Source: Rhodobacteraceae bacterium DSL-40 (lineage in GTDB: Bacteria; Pseudomonadota; Alphaproteobacteria; Rhodobacterales; Rhodobacteraceae). Taken from it: a DNA stretch of 64,000 nt. A program made the translations under genes and the position numbers. Positions 7,368-16,547 of the stretch are shown here, piece after piece (the first letter of the stretch is position 1; every line of letters begins with the position of its first letter). Under the pieces are notes generated by a model. That model ran no database searches, had not been told where the DNA came from, and saw only the letters and a list, made by a program, of their open reading frames with translations. Location of the stretch: NCBI GenBank assembly GCA_003258405.1, contig QKPN01000009.1:158689-222688 (forward strand). The letters run 5' to 3'.

Positions 7368-9596
7368 ATGGGCGGGACGGTCGTGCGGGCCGAAGCAGTG
7401 GTCGAAACGGGAGAGGGGCGCGTGGATGCGGATTTCCTCAACTCGGAGCCCGGCCCCGGTCGCGAGGTGCCCGGTCTCGACATCACCAGCAAGTCCCGTT
7501 TCATCAACCGTGAGCTGACTTGGCTCGGCTTCAACTGGCGCGTGATGGCCGAGGCCGAAAATCCGGATGTGCCGCTTCTCGAACGTGTGCGGTTCCTCGC
7601 GATTTCCGGCGCCAATCTCGACGAATTCTACACGGTACGCGTTGCAGGGCTGCGGGCCATGGTGCGTCAGGGAGTGGGCACTCCCTCGACGGACGGGCTG
7701 AGCCCTTCCGAGCAGCTCGAGCGCATCGAGGCCGACGCCCGCAAGCTGATGGCGCGCCAGCAGACGGCGTGGAAGCATCTCAAGGCTCTGATGAAGGACG
7801 AGGGCGTCGTCGTTCTCGCGCCCGGAGACCTGCGTGCCGCCGATATCCGGCTGCTCGAAACCTATTTCTTCGAGCAAGTCTTTCCGATCCTGACCCCGCT
7901 CGCCATCGACCCCGCGCATCCCTTCCCCTTCATCGCCTCGGGCGGCTTTGCCATCGGGCTCAAGCTGCGGCGCGATGCGACGGGCCGCAACCTCGAGGCG
8001 CTCCTGCCGGTGCCGGCGCAGGTCAAGCGCTTCGTGACACTGCCCGAAGGTCCGAATGGCGAGATCCGCCTTCTGCCACTCGAAGGGCTGCTCGAGGTCT
8101 TCGTCGACCGGCTCTTCCCCGGCTACACCATGCTCGGAAGCTGCGCCTTCCGCGTGCTGCGCGACAGCGATCTCGAGGTCGAGGAAGAGGCCGAGGATCT
8201 GGTGCGCGAATTCGAGACCGCGCTGAAACGCCGCCGCCGGGGCGAGGTGATGCGCCTCAAGATGACTGCGAATGCACCGGAGGATCTGCGTGAAACCCTC
8301 GTCGAAGCCCTCGGCGTCGCTCAGGACGAGGTGGTCGAGATCCGGGGCATCATCGGCATTTCCAACCTCTCCGAGCTTTGCAGCATCGGCCGCCGCGACC
8401 TGCTCTGGACGCCGTTCACGCCGCGCGTCCCCGAGCGGGTGCAGGATTTCGACGGCGACATCTTCTCTGCGATCCGGCAGAAGGACATGCTGCTCCACCA
8501 TCCCTACGAGACGTTCGATACCGTCGTGCGCTTTGTCCAGCAGGCGGCGCGCGACCCGGATGTGCTCGCGATAAAGCAGACCCTTTACCGCACGAGCCGC
8601 AACAGCCCGATCGTCGCGGCGCTCTGCGAAGCGGCAGAGGACGGCAAGTCCGTCACGGCGCTCGTCGAGCTCAAGGCCCGCTTCGACGAGGCCGCCAATA
8701 TCCGTCTCTCACGTCAGCTCGAACGGGCCGGCGCACAGGTGGTCTACGGCTTTGTCGACTGGAAGACCCACGCCAAGCTTTCGACCGTGGTGCGCCGGGA
8801 GGGAGGCGAGCTCGTCACCTACAGCCATTTCGGCACCGGCAACTACCACCCGGGCACCGCAAACATCTACACCGATCTCTCGCTCTTCACCTGCAACAAG
8901 CCGATGGGCCGCGATGCGGGCAAGGTCTTCAACTACGTTACCGGCTACGTGAAGCCCGAGACGCTCGAGAACCTCTGCATCTCGCCGCACATGATCAAGC
9001 CGCGGATCCTCGAGAGCCTCGCTGCCGAGATCGAACATGCAAAGGCCGGACGCCCGGCGCAGGTCTGGGTCAAGGTGAACTCGATCACCGAGCCCGAGGT
9101 GATCGACGCGCTCTATGCCGCGAGCCAGGCGGGGGTGAAGATCGACATGGTGGTGCGGGGCATCTGCGCGCTGCGGCCCGGGGTTGCGGGGCTCTCCGAC
9201 AACATCCGGGTGAAGTCGATTATCGGTCGATTTCTCGAACACAGCCGTATCGTCTGCTTCGGAAACGGCTATGGCTTGCCCTCGTCGGAGGCGCGGGTCT
9301 ACATCAGTTCGGCGGACTGGATGGAGCGCAATCTCAACCGCCGCATTGAAGCGCTCGTCGAGATTACCAACCCCACGGTCCACGCGCAGATCCTCGATCA
9401 GGTCATGGCTGCGAACATGCACGACATGGCCCAGAGCTGGGTTGCCCAGCCGGACGGCACCTTCCTGCGCCACACGGCCGAACCCGGAGAGCAGCTCTTC
9501 AGCTGTCACCGGTTCTTCATGGAAAACCCCTCGCTTTCGGGCCGGGGGCGGGCCGGAGCGCGGGACGTGCTTCCGCTCGTCAGCGAACTGGAATGA
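7368..9596 (+). CDS. ppk: Polyphosphate kinase 1
   Basis: PPK1 reversibly transfers the gamma-phosphate of ATP to inorganic polyphosphate. The 742-residue product has the four-domain family layout: N-terminal helical domain (about 45-150, SKSRFINRELTWLGFNWRV), head domain (about 155-350), and two phospholipase-D-like C-terminal domains. The autophosphorylated His is in YSHFGTGNYHPG at about residue 487, and the second essential His is in FLEHSRIVCFGNG. The ATG at 7368 is chosen for its GAGGAGACGACGAA ribosome binding site; longer in-frame starts run into hdaA. The N-terminus is about 40 residues longer than in many PPK1 proteins. The gene ends in a four-base overlap with a possible ppx start, so the two opposing activities are made together. 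Confidence 0.95.
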   Translation: MGGTVVRAEAVVETGEGRVDADFLNSEPGPGREVPGLDITSKSRFINRELTWLGFNWRVMAEAENPDVPLLERVRFLAISGANLDEFYTVRVAGLRAMVRQGVGTPSTDGLSPSEQLERIEADARKLMARQQTAWKHLKALMKDEGVVVLAPGDLRAADIRLLETYFFEQVFPILTPLAIDPAHPFPFIASGGFAIGLKLRRDATGRNLEALLPVPAQVKRFVTLPEGPNGEIRLLPLEGLLEVFVDRLFPGYTMLGSCAFRVLRDSDLEVEEEAEDLVREFETALKRRRRGEVMRLKMTANAPEDLRETLVEALGVAQDEVVEIRGIIGISNLSELCSIGRRDLLWTPFTPRVPERVQDFDGDIFSAIRQKDMLLHHPYETFDTVVRFVQQAARDPDVLAIKQTLYRTSRNSPIVAALCEAAEDGKSVTALVELKARFDEAANIRLSRQLERAGAQVVYGFVDWKTHAKLSTVVRREGGELVTYSHFGTGNYHPGTANIYTDLSLFTCNKPMGRDAGKVFNYVTGYVKPETLENLCISPHMIKPRILESLAAEIEHAKAGRPAQVWVKVNSITEPEVIDALYAASQAGVKIDMVVRGICALRPGVAGLSDNIRVKSIIGRFLEHSRIVCFGNGYGLPSSEARVYISSADWMERNLNRRIEALVEITNPTVHAQILDQVMAANMHDMAQSWVAQPDGTFLRHTAEPGEQLFSCHRFFMENPSLSGRGRAGARDVLPLVSELE

Positions 9597-9682
9597 CCCG
9601 ATGCTCCGGCGCCAGTTGGCGCGGGGGCAAGGCGGCAACGGAGACAGGCGATGACGGACAGATCGACCCCGAGGAGAAACCT

Positions 9683-11209
9683 GTGATCACGCGCCAGATC
9701 GAAGAGCATCTTCCGCTTGTGGATATCGACGAGGCCGTGAAGGCGCGGCTCTGCCGTATCGGTGTCATCGACGTCGGCTCGAACTCCGTGCGTCTGGTCG
9801 TCTTCGACGGCATGGCCAGAAGCCCCGCCTACTTCTACAACGAGAAGGTGCTCTGCGGTCTCGGCGCGGGGTTGAGCGACACGGGGCGCCTGAATCCGGA
9901 GGGCCGGACCAAGGCGCTGGGCGCCCTCCACCGCTTCTCGGCACTCGCCGCCCAGATGAACCTCTCTGGCATGATCGCGGTGGCGACGGCCGCAGTGCGC
10001 GATGCCGAGGACGGCCCCGCCTTCTGCGATCAGGTGGAGGCCGAGACCGGCCTTCAGCTCCACATCGCGAGCGGCGCCGAAGAGGCGCGGCTCGCGGCCA
10101 TGGGCGTGCTGCTCGGCTGGCCTGACGCCGAGGGCCTCGTCTGCGACATGGGCGGCTCCTCGATGGAGCTTGCCGATCTGCGTGGAGGGCGGGTCCATGG
10201 CTGCGATACCGCGCCGCTCGGCCCCCTCAAGCTCAACGACATTCCCGATCCGGAAAAGCGCGAGAAGTTCATCCGCAAGCAGGTGAAGACACTTGTGAAA
10301 GCGGTGGATGCCGATGCGCCGAGCCTTTTCCTCGTCGGGGGATCATGGCGCGCGGTGGCGCGGCTCGACATGCTGCGCTCCGGCTATCCGCTCACGGTGC
10401 TCCATGGTTACGAGCCGCCGATGGAGCAGCTTCTCGAGACACTGGCCTGGATCCCGACCCAGGACATCTCCGAACTTTCCGCACGCACCGGCACCTCCAC
10501 CGCGCGGCTCTCGCTCGTGCCTGTGGTTGCTCCGGTACTCGCCGAACTCATCCGCCGCCTCTCGCCCGGCCGCATCGCGATTTCGGCCTACGGTCTGCGC
10601 GAAGGGCTGCTCTATCGCCAGATGCCCGAAGCCATGCGCGAACGCGACCCGCTGCTCGAGGCTGCCCGGCACATGGAGCGTCACAAGGCCCGCGTGCCGG
10701 GCTTTGGTGCTGCGCTCTTCAAGTGGCTGATGCCGCTCAACAGCGACCGCAGCGAAAGCGATCTGCGCCTGATCCGCGCTGCCTGCCTGCTTCATGACGT
10801 GCACTGGCGCGCCCATCCCGACTACCGCGCCGAACATTGCTTTGCCTCGATCACCCGCGCCAATATCGGCGGGATCAATCATGAGGACCGCATCTTTCTC
10901 GGCTTTGCGCTGGTCAATCGTTACAAGGCAAGCGTGCCGGTGGTGATCCTCGAGCGCTACGCGCCGCTCATCCATCCCGACCGTCTTGCCGCCGCGGCCG
11001 TGCTGGGCCGCTCGATGCGGCTGGGCTCGATGCTCTCGGGTGCCGCAACGGAAGTGCTTGAGCATTCCGCGCTCGAGCTCGAGGACGGGATCCTGACGCT
11101 CACCCTCCGTGGGGTGGCCTGCGAATGCGCTGGCGATGCGGTGGAACGGCGCTTCCAGGCGCTCGTGAGCCGGATGGGCCTCAAGGGCAACATCGTCCTC
11201 GACCCCTGA
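9683..11209 (+). CDS. ppx: Ppx/GppA exopolyphosphatase
   Basis: An exopolyphosphatase (or pppGpp phosphatase) of the ASKHA fold that removes terminal phosphate from polyphosphate. The first phosphate-binding loop is GVIDVGSNSVRLVVFDG close to the N-terminus, and the second is VCDMGGSSMELADL near residue 155. The C-terminal part (about 320-508), with LLHDVHWRAHPDYRAEHC, is an HD-like helical domain as in the long Ppx form. GTG 9683 is preferred because GAGGAG lies six bases upstream and the sequence before it looks non-conserved. The alternative ATG at 9593 overlaps the ppk stop and adds 30 residues. Co-expression with ppk suggests balanced polyphosphate synthesis and breakdown. Confidence 0.9.
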   Translation: MITRQIEEHLPLVDIDEAVKARLCRIGVIDVGSNSVRLVVFDGMARSPAYFYNEKVLCGLGAGLSDTGRLNPEGRTKALGALHRFSALAAQMNLSGMIAVATAAVRDAEDGPAFCDQVEAETGLQLHIASGAEEARLAAMGVLLGWPDAEGLVCDMGGSSMELADLRGGRVHGCDTAPLGPLKLNDIPDPEKREKFIRKQVKTLVKAVDADAPSLFLVGGSWRAVARLDMLRSGYPLTVLHGYEPPMEQLLETLAWIPTQDISELSARTGTSTARLSLVPVVAPVLAELIRRLSPGRIAISAYGLREGLLYRQMPEAMRERDPLLEAARHMERHKARVPGFGAALFKWLMPLNSDRSESDLRLIRAACLLHDVHWRAHPDYRAEHCFASITRANIGGINHEDRIFLGFALVNRYKASVPVVILERYAPLIHPDRLAAAAVLGRSMRLGSMLSGAATEVLEHSALELEDGILTLTLRGVACECAGDAVERRFQALVSRMGLKGNIVLDP

Positions 11210-11311
11210 TATTCAGGCCGCATTGGGTCCTGCTTGCCGCATGTCAGCCGGCAGGCCGTCCGTGGCATGTGGTGATAAGCGCGGCTGGACGAGCATCCTT
11301 TGAAGACGACG

Positions 11312-11340
11312 AAGCGGCCTGCTGCGCAGGCCGCTTTGTA
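11312..11340 (+). terminator. Hairpin terminator after the ppk-ppx operon
   Basis: A perfect 11-bp stem (AAGCGGCCTGC, 11312-11322, paired with GCAGGCCGCTT, 11326-11336) with a TGC loop is followed by TTTGTATT. It lies about 100 bases after the ppx stop and is a convincing rho-independent terminator for the plus strand, despite a short T run. Confidence 0.75.
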
Positions 11341-11648
11341 TTCCCCCCCAGACTTGGGCCATTCCCAACTTTCGTTGGCATCGCCGGTCCATGCAGCCGA
11401 TCTAGTTATATGGCGCCAGTTTCTCCCCAGTCGCCTTAGTGTCGGCCCGGGCAGTATAGATCAGCTTTATGCGTAGAATGCAATCCTGAATATCTCTTGG
11501 CGCATGGCTCCGTCGCCCGGGAACGCTCCGAATTCCGGCAAAGCAACATCAAGGACTTGTGCCGACTTGTGCATAAAGGCCTTTTCAGTGCCGCCGCTCA
11601 TGCTCTAGACGGGCGTGACCGCCGAGACAGCCGGAGTGTTCCGAATCC
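11341..11648. other. Intergenic region upstream of proS
   Basis: No convincing gene is seen in this stretch. Its A+T content is visibly higher than its surroundings, for example TAGTTATATGG near 11402-11412. It carries a short inverted repeat TTGGG-CCATT-CCCAA close to 11354 and a tandem 9-bp repeat GACTTGTGC at 11554-11562 and 11564-11572. It probably holds the proS promoter. A small RNA cannot be excluded, but there is no specific evidence for one. Confidence 0.4.
11554..11572 (+). repeat. Tandem GACTTGTGC pair upstream of proS
   Basis: Two identical 9-base copies with one base between them (10-bp period, one helical turn) lie about 75-95 bases before the proS start codon. They are followed by GCATAAAGG. 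They could be a regulator site or part of the promoter. The repeat itself is seen directly; its function is inference. Confidence 0.4.
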
Positions 11649-12989
11649 ATGCGCCTGACCCGCTATTTCCTGCCCGTCCTGAAGGAGAATCCCGCCGAGG
11701 CGCAGATCGCTAGCCACCGGCTGATGCTGCGCGCGGGCATGATCCGCCAGGCCAGCGCCGGGATCTACTCCTGGCTTCCGCTCGGCTTCAAGGTGTTGAG
11801 CCGCCTCGAGCAGATCGTGCATGAGGAACAGCAGCGCGCCGGGCATATCCCGCTGCTGATGCCCACGCTCCAGCCTGCCGATCTCTGGCAGGAAAGCGGC
11901 CGCTACAATGCCTACGGGCCGGAAATGCTCCGGATCCGCGACCGTCACGAACGTGATATGCTCTACGGGCCGACGAACGAGGAAATGATCACCGACATCT
12001 TTCGTTCGGCGGTGTCGAGCTACAAGGAGCTGCCGCTCACGCTCTACCACATCCAGTGGAAGTTCCGCGACGAGGTGCGCCCGCGATTCGGCGTGATGCG
12101 TGGCCGTGAGTTCCTGATGAAGGACGGCTACAACTTCGACCTCACGATGGAAGATGCGCTCCACGCCTACAACCGCCACCTCGTGAGCTACCTTCGCACT
12201 TATGAGCGCATGGGGCTGCAGGCCTTTCCGATGCGTGCCGACACCGGCCCGATCGGTGGCGACTACAGCCATGAGTTCCTGGTGCTCGCGCCGACCGGCG
12301 AGAGCGAGGTCTTCTATGATTCGGATGCGACTGGTCTTCGCTTTGGCGACCGCGACATCGACTTCACCGACCGTGCCGCGCTTCAGCAGGTCTATGACGA
12401 CTGGACGGCGATCTATGCCCGCACCGACGAGACCCATGACGAGGCGGTCTATGCCGAGCGGGTTCCGGAGGAACGCAGGCGGACGGCACGCGCGATCGAG
12501 GTCGGCCAGATCTTCTATTTCGGCACCAAGTATTCCGAGCCGATGAAGGCGCTGGTGGTGAACGAGCAGGGCGAGCGGGTTCCGGTGCACATGGGCTCGC
12601 ACGGCATCGGCGTGAGCCGTCTGGTCGGCGCTCTGATCGAAGCCAATCACGACGATCGCGGCATTATCTGGCCCGAAGGCGTCACGCCCTTCCATGTCGG
12701 CATTGCCAATCTCAAGCAGGGCGATGGCGCAGCCGATGCGGCCTGTGATGCGCTCTATGCCGGCCTGAAGGCGCGCGGTCTGGATCCGCTCTACGACGAT
12801 CGGTCCGAAAGGGCAGGGGCGAAATTCGCGACGCTCGACCTGATCGGCCTGCCCTGGCGGATCACCGTCGGGCCGCGCGGTCTGGCAAACGGTGTGGTCG
12901 AGCTCACCTCCCGGCGCACCGGCGAGAGCGAGGAGATGTCGCCCGAGGCAGCCATCGACCGCGTGGCGCAGATCTACGCAAAGGTCTGA
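11649..12989 (+). CDS. proS: Prolyl-tRNA synthetase, short alphaproteobacterial type
   Basis: Class II aminoacyl-tRNA synthetase that charges tRNA-Pro. The 446-residue protein lacks the about 180-residue INS editing domain found between motifs 2 and 3 in the Escherichia coli enzyme, as is usual for alphaproteobacteria. Visible blocks are the motif-1 region ([16 protein letters not shown]), motif 2 ([10 protein letters not shown], then [23 protein letters not shown]), the Pro-site GGDYSHEF segment, and motif 3 ([19 protein letters not shown]). The C-terminal anticodon-binding domain is at about 340-446. The ATG at 11649 begins the conserved [15 protein letters not shown]. Mischarged Ala-tRNA-Pro would need a separate trans-editing protein, which is not in this window. 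Confidence 0.96.
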   Translation: MRLTRYFLPVLKENPAEAQIASHRLMLRAGMIRQASAGIYSWLPLGFKVLSRLEQIVHEEQQRAGHIPLLMPTLQPADLWQESGRYNAYGPEMLRIRDRHERDMLYGPTNEEMITDIFRSAVSSYKELPLTLYHIQWKFRDEVRPRFGVMRGREFLMKDGYNFDLTMEDALHAYNRHLVSYLRTYERMGLQAFPMRADTGPIGGDYSHEFLVLAPTGESEVFYDSDATGLRFGDRDIDFTDRAALQQVYDDWTAIYARTDETHDEAVYAERVPEERRRTARAIEVGQIFYFGTKYSEPMKALVVNEQGERVPVHMGSHGIGVSRLVGALIEANHDDRGIIWPEGVTPFHVGIANLKQGDGAADAACDALYAGLKARGLDPLYDDRSERAGAKFATLDLIGLPWRITVGPRGLANGVVELTSRRTGESEEMSPEAAIDRVAQIYAKV

Positions 12990-13169
12990 TGCAGGAGCGA
13001 CCCGGCTGGCAGTCCGGCCGGGCCGGCCCCGCACACGATGATGTCACCCGGCCTCCGCGCCGGGGGGCTGGAAACTTGTGGCAATCCCGCAAGCCCGCGC
13101 TAGACTGATTCCCGAAACCATCGAACGACCCGCGCAGGCGGGCACCCAACCGGTGAGGAAAGGAAAGAG

Positions 13170-13703
13170 ATGTCCTTTGTGGAATCCTATCGTGGTCATC
13201 TGAAAGCCGACGACGAGGGGCAGAAATCCCATTCCCAGTCGCTCGAATCAAATCTGGCGTCCTCCGAAAGCGCGATCACGGTCGCGGCGATCCTTGAGGA
13301 CAAGGGCCATGTCGTGTTTTCGGTCGGGCCGTCGGATACGGTCCGCGATGCGGTGCAGGTCCTGCGTACCAACCGGATCGGCGCGGTGCTAGTGCTGGGC
13401 GCCGACGGCGGCCTGCTCGGGATCCTCTCCGAGCGCGACGTGGTGCGTGAACTGGCCGATACCGGAGAGCGGGTGATGACCTCGCCCGTCACCGATCTCA
13501 TGACCGCAAATCCCATCACCTGCCATCCGGGCGAGCGGTTGATCGAAATGCTGCGCCGCATGACCGAGGGCCGCTTCCGCCACCTGCCGGTGATGGACAA
13601 CGACAGGCTCGTTGGCGTCGTGACCATCGGTGACGTGGTGAAACACCGCCTGCGCGAGCTCGAATATGAAGCGCTCAAGATGAAGCAGATGATCGTCGGC
13701 TGA
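13170..13703 (+). CDS. Two-CBS-domain regulatory protein
   Basis: A 177-residue cytoplasmic protein consisting of a tandem CBS pair (about residues 37-95 and 104-165). Typical CBS beta-strand signatures are seen: VLVLGADGGLLGILSERDVVREL and LPVMDNDRLVGVVTIGDVVKHRL. Stand-alone CBS pairs bind adenine nucleotides such as AMP, ATP or NAD and act as energy sensors or modulators; the partner is unknown. The first about 35 residues are polar, Ser/Glu-rich and non-conserved. The ATG at 13170 is chosen for its AGGAAAGGAAAGAG site. A possible promoter (TTGTGG 13076-13081, TAGACT 13101-13106, spacer 19) is weak. Confidence 0.85.
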   Translation: MSFVESYRGHLKADDEGQKSHSQSLESNLASSESAITVAAILEDKGHVVFSVGPSDTVRDAVQVLRTNRIGAVLVLGADGGLLGILSERDVVRELADTGERVMTSPVTDLMTANPITCHPGERLIEMLRRMTEGRFRHLPVMDNDRLVGVVTIGDVVKHRLRELEYEALKMKQMIVG

Positions 13704-13732
13704 TCCCGCCGGGCGAAGCCGGCCGGCCGGGC

Positions 13733-14524
13733 TCAGCCGAGTCCGGCCACAAAGCTGCGCACCAGCCCAGCCAGGATCTCGGGATTGTCGATGCAGGGCA
13801 GGTGCCCCGACCCGGCAATCGTCTCGAGCCGCGCGCCCGGTACGAGAGCTGCAAGCCCCGCCACCACATCGGGCGGGGTTGAACCGTCTTGCTCCCCGAC
13901 CACGCAGAGCGTCGGCACGTCGATGCGGCTGGCTGTTTCGGTCAGGTCGGCATCGCGAAGCGCCATGCATGTCCCCGCATAGCCCTCACCGTCTGTCCTG
14001 AGCAGCATGTTGCGGTAGCCTGCATGGGCGGCGGCTTGGGCGGCCTTGAACTCCGGGGTGAACCAGCGCTCGAGGATCGGGTCGGCCAGCTCCGCAATCC
14101 GGCCCGAACGCGCTGCCTCGATCCGGGTGTTCCACATCTCTGTCGTGCCGATCTGGTGCGCGGTATCGCAAAGGATCAGCCCGCGCACGAGATCGGGCCG
14201 CATCCCCCAGAGCGCCTGCGCGACCATGCCGCCGACCGATACGCCGCAGATCACTGCGCGCGTTATCCCGAGGTGATCGAGCAGCCCCGCGAGATCGCGT
14301 GCGTGATCGTCCATGCTCTGCGGCATCGCTCCGGTATCGGAAAGCCCGTGGCCGCGCTTGTCGTGCAGGAGTAGCGTGAAATCACCCGCAAGCCGCGTGA
14401 CCACGTCCTCCCAGATCCGGAAGTCGGTTCCGAGCGAATTGACGAAGACGATCGCGGGAGCCTGGCCGGGCCCTTCGGTCAGCCGGTAATGCAGCGTGAG
14501 ACCGCCGATCATGGCAAAGCTCAT
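13733..14524 (-). CDS. pcaD: 3-oxoadipate enol-lactonase-like alpha/beta hydrolase
   Basis: A 263-residue alpha/beta hydrolase. The nucleophile elbow is GVSVGG (Ser96), the acid is the Asp in VVGEQDGSTPP, and the catalytic His is in IAGSGHLPCIDNPE. The overall pattern (FVNSLGTDFRIW, then LLLHDKRGHGLSD) matches PcaD, which opens 3-oxoadipate enol-lactone to 3-oxoadipate in the protocatechuate branch of the beta-ketoadipate pathway. No other pca gene is present in the window, so the specific substrate rests on family resemblance only. The gene converges with the CBS gene and diverges from an AEC-type transporter. Confidence 0.78.
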   Translation of the reverse strand: MSFAMIGGLTLHYRLTEGPGQAPAIVFVNSLGTDFRIWEDVVTRLAGDFTLLLHDKRGHGLSDTGAMPQSMDDHARDLAGLLDHLGITRAVICGVSVGGMVAQALWGMRPDLVRGLILCDTAHQIGTTEMWNTRIEAARSGRIAELADPILERWFTPEFKAAQAAAHAGYRNMLLRTDGEGYAGTCMALRDADLTETASRIDVPTLCVVGEQDGSTPPDVVAGLAALVPGARLETIAGSGHLPCIDNPEILAGLVRSFVAGLG

Positions 14525-14685
14525 GGAGTTCCTCCCCCTGGCAACGCGATCCCGGTCTCCGGGGCCGGGCCCGAGAGTGCGTCATCCGGCGCGCGGCGTC
14601 GAGACCTCCCCTTGCCATCACCGCAAAAGGGTGAAACGACCAGCAGAACCACACCATCTTCCGTTCCGGACCTTGTATCCCCCTC

Positions 14686-15651
14686 GTGCTCGGCGTTTTC
14701 TCCACCACTGGCGTTGTCTTCATGCTGATCGGCCTCGGCTATGCCGCCGTGTTCAAGGGCATGTTCACGCCCGCCGACCTCCGTATCCTCGGCCGCTATA
14801 TCGTCAATCTCGCCTTGCCAGCGCTGGTCTTCCGCGCCGTCACTGGCCCCGATCTCGGCGAGATCCTCGAATTCGGCTACCTCTTTCCCTATGCTGTCGG
14901 ATCGCTCCTGGCCTTTGGCGCCGCATACGCGCTCGGCCGCGTGGTCCTGCAGCTTCCCTCGCTCACCGCGACCTTCCAGGCCATGGGATCCTCCTGCTCC
15001 AACAGCGGCTTCATCGGCTATCCGATCATGCTCATGGTGCTGCCCCCTGTCGCACCGGCGGTGGTGGCGCTCAGCATGACCGTCGAAAATCTGGTGATGA
15101 TCCCGATCGTGCTTATCCTGGCCGAGCGTGCGCGCGGCGAAGGCGTGCGGGGCTGGGCACTCGCCGCGCGGATCTTCGGCCGTCTGCTCCTGGGCAATCC
15201 GATCGTGCTCGCCCTCATCGTCGGGCTCGTGGTGGCGCTCAGCGGTCTGGAACTGCCCGCGCTCGTCAGCCGGCCGATCGGCCTCATCGCTGACTCGAGC
15301 GCGGCCGTCTCGCTCATCGTGATCGGAGGCACGCTGGTGGGCCTGCCGCTCGGCGCGGTCGATCGCGGTGTGATCTCGGTTGTCGCGGGCAAGCTCATCG
15401 GGTTTCCGCTTGCCGTCGCGTTCGCCTTCCTGGTCTTTGGCGCGGTTGGTCTTGGTCCCGGCAATCCGGATCTGGCCAGAGCGGCCATCCTCAATGCGGC
15501 GATGCCTGCGGCGGGGATCTATCCGATTCTCGCGCAGCGCTATGGCGAGGAGGCGCGCGCCGCGCTCGCCATGCTCGTGATGACGGTGCTCTCATTCTTC
15601 ACCATGAGCGCAGTGATGCTCATCCTCGGGCTCGGCGTCCCCGCTGCCTGA
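14686..15651 (+). CDS. AEC (auxin efflux carrier) family permease
   Basis: A 321-residue membrane protein with about ten predicted helices in two halves, typical of the AEC/PF03547 family of secondary carriers for dicarboxylates, malonate or other organic acids. Recognisable features are LGRYIVNLALPALVFRAV in helix 2, the SSCSNSGFIGYPI segment in the first half, and NAAMPAAGIYPILAQRYGEEARAA in the second. The start is GTG 14686; the alternative ATG 14722 would cut into the first helix. It is transcribed away from the pcaD-like gene, so an aromatic or organic-acid substrate is possible but not shown. Confidence 0.82.
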   Translation: MLGVFSTTGVVFMLIGLGYAAVFKGMFTPADLRILGRYIVNLALPALVFRAVTGPDLGEILEFGYLFPYAVGSLLAFGAAYALGRVVLQLPSLTATFQAMGSSCSNSGFIGYPIMLMVLPPVAPAVVALSMTVENLVMIPIVLILAERARGEGVRGWALAARIFGRLLLGNPIVLALIVGLVVALSGLELPALVSRPIGLIADSSAAVSLIVIGGTLVGLPLGAVDRGVISVVAGKLIGFPLAVAFAFLVFGAVGLGPGNPDLARAAILNAAMPAAGIYPILAQRYGEEARAALAMLVMTVLSFFTMSAVMLILGLGVPAA

Positions 15652-15668
15652 GGCGCAGCGCATGCATG

Positions 15669-15962
15669 TTACGGCTCGGGCTGGATCAGCCCGGCCGAGA
15701 GAAGCCGCTGGTTCAGAACGAAGTTCTCGACGCTGAGTTTCACGATGGTGCTGAGCGCGATCGCCATCTGCGGATCGCGCCCGATGCCCTGCATCTCGTA
15801 GTCGCGGAACATCTCGGCGATCTGCGAGGCCATGATCTCGTAGGCCGCACTCCGGTCGATATCGACGCCCGACCAGTCGATCGGGTCAGCAGTCTCGGCC
15901 TCCTTTGCGAAGGTGGCCAGAAGGCGGTGATCGAGCGGGGTCTGCTCTCTGTCCTGGGTCAT
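15669..15962 (-). CDS. Conserved hypothetical protein, about 97 residues
   Basis: A small soluble acidic protein that I recognise only as a conserved unknown in Rhodobacterales. No catalytic motif, signal peptide or membrane segment is visible. The sequence is mostly predicted helix (RSAAYEIMASQIAEMFRDYEM; IALSTIVKLSVENFVLNQRLL). The ATG at 15962 has a GGAGACGGT ribosome binding site; an upstream extension to 16013 is possible but reads as low-quality sequence. It is convergent with the AEC permease (17-base gap) and lies downstream of rbfA on the same strand. Confidence 0.6.
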   Translation of the reverse strand: MTQDREQTPLDHRLLATFAKEAETADPIDWSGVDIDRSAAYEIMASQIAEMFRDYEMQGIGRDPQMAIALSTIVKLSVENFVLNQRLLSAGLIQPEP

Positions 15963-16074
15963 ACCGTCTCCGTTGCCGCGCAACAAGGATGGCGCAACTC
16001 TCCCGGAAGACAAGCTCGACCTTTCGATAAGATCCGAAAAATCCGTGTGGTTTCGCGTTGCCGCCGATGCGCGC

Positions 16075-16488
16075 CTAGTCCTCGTCGAGGTCGCGCTTCA
16101 CCTCGGGCGAGGACAGGATCTCCCGGGTGCGGTCCATCCTGTCGAAGCTCTCGTCGGCAAGGAAGCTCAACTCCGGCGAGAAGCGTAGGTCGATCTGGCG
16201 GGTAACGAGCCGCCGGATCTCGGCGCGGTTCCGGGTGAGCGCCGCAAGCACCGCCTCGGTGTTCACGCCCCCGAGCGGCAGCACGAAGGCGGTCGCATGC
16301 CGCAAGTCCGGCGAGCAGCGCACTTCAGAGACCGTGACCGAGGTATGCGCCAGATCCGCGTCATGCACATCGCCGCGCGAGAGAACGTCGGAAAGCGCCC
16401 GACGGATCACTTCGGCCACGCGAAGCTGCCGCTGCGACGGAGCGCCGCTGCCCTGATGACCGGAGGAATGGGGTCTTGTCTTTGCCAT
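16075..16488 (-). CDS. rbfA: Ribosome-binding factor A
   Basis: RbfA is a KH-fold protein that assists late maturation of the 30S subunit by acting on the 16S rRNA 5' end. The 137-residue product shows the family pattern: RQLRVAEVIRRALSDVLSRG at the start of the KH domain (about 18-37), LAHTSVTVSEVRCSPDLRHATAFV (about 47-70), and IRRLVTRQIDLRFSPELSFLADES (about 93-116), followed by an acidic tail. The ATG at 16488 follows TGAGGCGA; a GTG at 16497 is also in frame. It is divergent from dapB with a 59-base gap, so the two promoters are very close together. Confidence 0.92.
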   Translation of the reverse strand: MAKTRPHSSGHQGSGAPSQRQLRVAEVIRRALSDVLSRGDVHDADLAHTSVTVSEVRCSPDLRHATAFVLPLGGVNTEAVLAALTRNRAEIRRLVTRQIDLRFSPELSFLADESFDRMDRTREILSSPEVKRDLDED

Positions 16489-16547
16489 TCGCCTCACATC
16501 CTATCGCGCGCAGATGAAGTCAAGGGCCAGAGATGGGGAGAATCGGG

